From: Salinicola tamaricis | GTDB taxonomy: Bacteria; Pseudomonadota; Gammaproteobacteria; Pseudomonadales; Halomonadaceae | Length of the DNA: 64,000 bases | Direction: 5' to 3' | Assembly (NCBI RefSeq): GCF_003006155.1 | Contig: NZ_CP023559.1 | Location: 2,108,001 to 2,172,000 of the forward strand | Shown here: positions 59,685-64,000 of the stretch, piece by piece | Position numbering within the stretch: the first letter of the stretch is position 1 | Layout of the letters: each line of letters starts with the position of its first letter | Program-made: the position numbers and the translations under genes | Notes under the pieces: generated by a model | The model's database searches: none | The model's input: the letters and a program-made list of their open reading frames with translations, nothing else | What the model was told of the DNA's origin: nothing

Positions 59685-61396
59685 ATGAGCGAGCACGATT
59701 CCCCCCACGAGAACGACCCGCGGCGGCGCCATTCGGCCAAGGTGGTCGATGGCCCCGGCAAGGCCGCCAGCCGCGCCATGCTGCGCGCCGTCGGTTTCAA
59801 TGACGACGACTTCAAGAAACCGCAGATCGGGGTCGCCTCGACCTGGAGCCGGGTCACGCCGTGCAACAGTCATATCGACGTGCTCGCCGACGCGGCCAGC
59901 GACGGCGCCGATGCCGCCGGCGGCAAGGGCGTGGTGTTCAACACCATCACCATCAGTGACGGCATCGCCAACGGCACCGAGGGCATGAAGTACTCGATGG
60001 TCTCGCGCGAGATCATCGCCGACTCCATCGAGGCGGTGGCCGGGTGCGAGGGCTTCGACGGCGTGGTCGCGATCGGCGGCTGCGACAAGAACATGCCGGG
60101 CTGCATGATCGGCCTGGCGCGTCTCGATCGCCCGGGTATCTTCGTCTACGGCGGGACCATCCAGCCCGGCGCCGGGCACACCGATATCGTCTCGGTGTTC
60201 GAGGCGATGGGCGCCTACTCCCAGGGCAACAAGTCGTTGATCGAGGTCAAGCAGATCGAGGAGACGGCGATCCCCGGCCCGGGCTCCTGCGGCGGCATGT
60301 ACACCGCCAACACCATGGCCTCGGCGATCGAGGCGCTGGGCATGAGCCTGCCCAACTCCTCGGCCCAGGAGGCGGTATCGCAGACCAAGCGCGACGATAG
60401 CCACGCCGCCGGTGAGGCGGTGCTCAATCTGCTGGCGCTGGACCTGAAGCCGTCGGACATCATGACCCGCCAGGCGTTCGAGAACGCCATCACCGTGGTC
60501 ATCGCCCTCGGCGGCTCCACCAACGCGGTGCTGCACCTGCTGGCGATCGCCAACACCATCGGGGTCGAACTCACGCTGGATGACTTCACTGCGATCGGCA
60601 AGCGCGTGCCGGTGCTGGCCGACCTGCGCCCCAGCGGCCACTACATGATGAGCGAGCTGGTGGCGATCGGCGGCATCCAGCCGCTGATAAGACTCTGCTC
60701 GATGCCGGCCTGCTGCACGGCGACTGCGTCACGGTCACCGGCAAGACGCTGGCGGAGAACCTCGCCGAGGTCGCGCCCTATCCGCTCGACCAGCAGATCA
60801 TCAAGCCGTTGGACGCGCCGGTGAAGGCGACCAGCCACCTGCGCATTCTCTACGGCAACCTCGCCCCGGAAGGTGCGGTGGCCAAGATCAGTGGCAAGGA
60901 GGGCACCCGCTTCACCGGCCGCGCACGGGTTTTCAATTCCGAGGAGGAGGCCCAGGCCCGGATCAACGATTTGACGGTGGTCGCCGGCGATGTCGTCGTC
61001 ATCCGCTACGAAGGGCCCAAGGGCGGGCCGGGCATGCGCGAGATGCTCACGCCCACCTCGGCGATCATGGGCCGCGGCCTGGGCGACCAGGTGGCGTTGA
61101 TCACCGACGGCCGCTTCTCCGGCGGCAGCCACGGCTTCGTGGTCGGCCACATCACGCCGGAAGCGTTCGTCGGCGGGCCGATCGGCCTGGTCGAGGATGG
61201 CGACGAGATCACCATCGACGCCGAGAACGACGTGATGACCGTGCATATCGATGATGCCGAGATGGAGCGTCGGCGCGAGGCGTGGCGGCGGCCGACGCCG
61301 CGCTACGCCCGCGGCGCCCTGGCCAAGTACGCCAAGACCGTCAGCTCGGCCTCGCGCGGCGCGGTGACCGATCTGCCCGAAGTCCTGGATGACTGA
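59685..61396 (+). CDS. ilvD: dihydroxy-acid dehydratase, frameshifted
   Basis: About 570 residues. The iron-sulfur cluster Cys residues are in [14 protein letters not shown] and [13 protein letters not shown]-terminal signatures are [16 protein letters not shown] and EGPKGGPGM. It makes 2-oxo acids from dihydroxy acids in branched-chain amino acid and pantothenate synthesis. A missing A near 60687 (ATAAGA for ATAAAGA) breaks the frame at [21 protein letters not shown] lies six bases before ATG 59685. Length fits the shorter IlvD class. Confidence 0.92.
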
Positions 61397-61430
61397 GCTC
61401 TAGATGACTGAGCCCTGGACGGCTGAGCGC
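61386..61430 (+). repeat. three 15-base tandem repeats at the ilvD stop
   Basis: Units TGGATGACTGAGCTC, TAGATGACTGAGCCC and TGGACGGCTGAGCGC follow each other. The first contains the ilvD stop TGA; each unit repeats the TGA in the same register. Confidence 0.85.
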
Positions 61431-61449
61431 TCGGCGACAGTCATTCTGG

Positions 61450-61483
61450 ACCACTGAGGCGGCCAGCAGCGCCCCTCAGTGGT
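61450..61483 (+). terminator. candidate terminator after ilvD
   Basis: ACCACTGAGG pairs with CCTCAGTGGT (10 bp) and the loop ends can extend it by GCG/CGC. It is followed by TCGCG, so the T run is weak. Confidence 0.5.
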
Positions 61484-61612
61484 TCGCGCCTCCGGTATGA
61501 GCCCGGCTCATAACGGAGGCGCGGAATTTTCACGTGTGTACGCCAGTTTCCGCGGCGCGGCTTGGGTATCCTTGGCGGCTGATTCATCACCATGACAGCG
61601 TTGAGGGACCCC

Positions 61613-62792
61613 ATGCAGACCAGCCGAGACCGCATCATCACCACCCACAGGCAGCCTGCCGCGCACCCCGGCGCTGTCGCGCATGCTGGTGCTGCGTGAG
61701 CAGGGCAAGCCGGTAGATAGCGCAGCGTTCGAGGCCGAGGTCGCACGCTGTCTCGACGGGGTGATCGGCGCCCAGCTCGAGGCGGGGCTCGACAGCATCA
61801 ACAACGGCGAGGCGCCGCGGGTGGGGTTCTCGACCTATGTCACTGAGCGCATGAGCGGCTTCGGCGGCGAGGGGCGGCGCAAGCCGACGCTGGATATCCA
61901 GAAGTTCCCCGGCTATGCCGAGCACATGGCGCGCCAGATCGGCGTCTCCGAGGATCTGGCCAAGGTGTGGAACACGCCGCTGGCGCAGCGGGCGGTGCGT
62001 TACGACCCGACGCTGGCTGGGGTCAAGGCGGAGCTGGCCTCGTTCGCGGCCGCGCTGGCGGGGCGCCCGGCACCGCGCGAGACCTTCATGACTGCGGCGT
62101 CTCCTGGCGTGGTCACCACCACCATGCTGCGCGCTCAGGACAATCCTGATTACCCGACCGACCGCGACTACGTGCTCGCCGTTGCCCGCGAGCTGAAGCA
62201 GGAGTACGAGGCGATCGTGGCCGCTGGCCACGTGCTGCAGCTGGATGCCCCGGACCTGGCCATGGAGCGCGTGATCCTGTTCGGCGATGCCGATCTGGGC
62301 ACCTTCCTCGAGCGCGTCGAGCTGCACGTCGAGGCGATCAATCTGGCGCTGGAGAACATCCCGGCGGACCAGGTGCGCCTGCACGTCTGCTGGGGCAACT
62401 GGCAGGGGCCGCACCAGGACGACGTGCCGGTGGCCGAGCTGCTGCCGATCCTCTACCGGGCCAAGGTGGGGGCACTCAGCATCCCGCTGGGCAATCCGCG
62501 CCACGAGCACGAGACGGTCTCGTTCAAGACTCACCCGCTACCCGATCACATGCTGCTGATGCCGGGGGTGATCGATGTCACCACCAACTATCTCGAGCAT
62601 CCCGAAGTGGTGGCCAATCGCATCTGCGCCTCGGTGGATGCCATTGGCGATCGCGAGCGAGTGGTGGCGGGCACCGACTGCGGCTTCGGCACCTTCGCCA
62701 GCTACGAGTTCGTGGCCCAGGACGTGGCCTGGGCCAAGCTCAAAGCGTTGAGCGAGGGCGCGGCGATCGCCACCCGGCGGCTGTGGGGCTGA
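61613..62792 (+). CDS. MetE C-terminal-like (cobalamin-independent methionine synthase II) protein, frameshifted
   Basis: About 393 residues resembling the catalytic half of MetE and YxjG/YxjH-type or epoxyalkane:CoM transferase-like proteins. Zinc ligands are His and Cys in LHVCWGNW and Cys in VAGTDCGFGTF. The start MQTSRDRIITTH joins GSLPRTPALSRM after a frame change near 61650. It uses a thiol acceptor with zinc; the donor and acceptor are unknown, and short MetE-like proteins need not be true methionine synthases. GAGGGA precedes the ATG. Confidence 0.85.
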
Positions 62793-62883
62793 AGCCGAGG
62801 TCAGCGCGCGGCATCCCGGGCTCTTCTATACTGCAAGCGTCCATGGCTCGACCGAGCCTGATGTGATGACAAGGAGAGGTAGC

Positions 62884-63339
62884 ATGACCGGGAGAGGGGC
62901 GATGAGCGCAAGCAGTGCGGTGAACGTAAGCAGTGCGATGAACGTGATGAGAGCGATGGTCATGGGCGTCGGGGTGTCGCTGTGTCTGGCAAGCGCCGGG
63001 GCGATGGCCCAGGCGCAGGGAGCCAGCCAGCCGCACCATCCCAAGGAGACCCGGGTGCTGGAAGAGGGCGCGCCTGAGATTGCCAAGCAGTGCCTGGCAC
63101 TGGCGCTCGACAGCGGCGAGAACCGCGAGATCGAGGGCAAGGCGATCTACGACACCAACGCCTGGGACTATGCCGCCGATGAGCTCGACAGTGGCGATAC
63201 CTTCGAGCTGCTGGTCGATCTGCTGGGGCCGGGCAATACCAAGTACAACCTTACCTGTCAGGTGGATGCCGACGGTAAGGTGACGTTCGACAGCGTCGAG
63301 ACCTCATCCACCGTCAAGTCCAATCCCGGCGGTGCATGA
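62884..63339 (+). CDS. secreted protein of unknown function
   Basis: I do not recognise this gene. The 151-residue product has a signal peptide, AMVMGVGVSLCLASAGAMAQAQ, preceded by an unusual Met/Ser/Asn-rich stretch with near-repeats (SSAVNV, SSAMNVM). The mature part has two Cys (AKQCLALAL and NLTCQVD) that could form a disulfide. It is acidic with a VTFDSVETSSTV end. AGGAGAGG seven bases before ATG 62884 sets the start over the ATG at 62863. It overlaps the next gene by eight bases. Confidence 0.7.
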   Translation: MTGRGAMSASSAVNVSSAMNVMRAMVMGVGVSLCLASAGAMAQAQGASQPHHPKETRVLEEGAPEIAKQCLALALDSGENREIEGKAIYDTNAWDYAADELDSGDTFELLVDLLGPGNTKYNLTCQVDADGKVTFDSVETSSTVKSNPGGA

Positions 63340-63843
63340 GACGCTGACTGCCCCGAGGCGCACGCTGCGTATCGACAGCGCGGCGCCGCTCGGGGTGATC
63401 GCCGACACCCATGGCCTGCTGCGCGACGAGGCACTGGCGCTGCTCGCCGACTGCCCGCAACTGATTCACCTCGGCGACGTCGGCGACCCCGAGATTCTGA
63501 CGCGACTGGCTGCCCGCGGCCCGCTCTATGCGGTGCGCGGCAATATCGACCGGGAGGGCCCCTGCCGGCGCTGCCCACGCACCTTCAACTGGTCGTCAAC
63601 GGCCAGCCGCTGCAACTGGTGCACGATATCGCCGACTGCGATGAGCGGCTGGCCTGCACGGCGATTCTGCACGCTCACTCGCACAAGCCGCGTCAGACCT
63701 GGCGTGATATCGACGGCCGGCGTCAGCTGCTGTTCAACCCGGGTGCGGCGGGGCGGCGGCGTTTCCGCCTGCCGCTGACCCTGGGCAAGCTGTGGGTCAC
63801 CCCCGCCGGGCTGCGCTCGGCGATCCTCCATCTGCCACTGTAG
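63332..63843 (+). CDS. YfcE/MJ0936-type metallophosphoesterase, frameshifted
   Basis: About 170 residues. Calcineurin-like motifs appear in order: GVIADTHG, HLGDVGD, GNIDRE and ILHAHSHKP, then NPGA. It hydrolyses phosphodiesters using two metals. A one-base loss near 63557 hides the middle (LPALPTHLQLVVNGQPLQLVHDIA). It starts inside the end of the upstream secreted-protein gene, so the pair is coupled. Confidence 0.87.
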
Positions 63844-63859
63844 AGCGAGCGGGGCCAAG

Positions 63860-64000
63860 TCACTGCCTACCGGGCAGCAGCCGCACCAGAGCGCCGTCGC
63901 GGGCATCGGTCAACGCCCATAGCGCACCGTCCGGCCCTTCATCCACGTCGCGTACCCGCCCCAGTTCGGACGCCAGACGCGCTTCGCCGCTCACCCGTTC
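63860..64000 (-). CDS. PQQ-dependent sugar dehydrogenase (Asd/YliI type), C-terminal end
   Basis: Only the last 46 residues are in the window. The segment [31 protein letters not shown] matches the last blade of soluble aldose sugar dehydrogenases (pattern RIRDVR-GPDG-Y-LTD--DG---R--P), which use pyrroloquinoline quinone in the periplasm. If confirmed it is a plausible user of the PQQ made by the operon at 19.6-22.8 kb. The N-terminal signal and active-site residues are outside. Confidence 0.8.
   Translation of the reverse strand, partial: ERVSGEARLASELGRVRDVDEGPDGALWALTDARDGALVRLLPGRQ

Overview
This is a G+C-rich, gene-dense chromosomal window from a gammaproteobacterium. The best guess is a member of the Halomonadaceae (Halomonas/Salinicola-like). 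The reasons are the dapA-bamC-MBL hydrolase-purC order, the Pseudomonas-style two-subunit arginine succinyltransferase, TRAP transporters, an NhaC-type antiporter and the gammaproteobacterial scpA-scpB-rluB block. Genus is inferred; no rRNA or marker search was possible. I see no phage, plasmid, IS transposase or CRISPR array.

Layout. 0-4.4 kb: Sir2 fragment, aldo/keto reductase, YbaY-like lipoprotein, SUI1-type YciH, HAD phosphatase and a GhrB-like dehydrogenase. 4.7-14.6 kb: a catabolic block with a DadA-like oxidase, 2-oxoadipate dioxygenase/decarboxylase (HglS/YdcJ type), class III aminotransferase, LysR regulator, ALDH7-type dehydrogenase, NhaC-family antiporter and an AmaA/OrdL-like amino acid oxidase. 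Together these could run L-pipecolate/lysine to 2-aminoadipate, 2-oxoadipate and D-2-hydroxyglutarate. Most of it lies between two inverted copies of a MITE-like repeat. 14.9-19.5 kb: an aromatic amino acid lyase, a small monooxygenase, an unknown protein and RadD helicase. 19.6-22.8 kb: a compact pqqABCDE operon; a PQQ-type sugar dehydrogenase enters the window at its right edge.

23-38 kb is mostly housekeeping: scpA-scpB-rluB, three identical tRNA-Lys(UUU) genes, a serine beta-lactamase-like hydrolase, bepA, a TusA-like carrier, a PerM-like permease, peroxiredoxin, dapA-bamC, an MBL hydrolase, purC, ppiA, trmO and an unusual acireductone dioxygenase-like protein. 38-41.3 kb: HxlR regulator, fabF-like synthase and an SDR. 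42-48.2 kb: the arginine succinyltransferase operon astC-aruF-aruG-astD-astB, without astE. 48.4-52.3 kb: stomatin/NfeD pair, CynX-type MFS transporter and YceI. 52.4-59.5 kb: amidase, DUF2848, a complete TRAP transporter, a DUF1445 hydro-lyase and LysR, all on one strand. 59.7-64 kb: ilvD, a MetE-like methyltransferase, a secreted unknown, a phosphodiesterase and the sugar dehydrogenase end.

About 22 genes, including expected essentials (dapA, fabF, ilvD), are broken by single-base indels, mainly losses in or beside short G/C runs. This looks like consensus sequence error rather than mass gene decay. I annotate these as single genes and give the approximate break positions. Two dispersed palindromic repeat families are the most notable structures not explained by genes.
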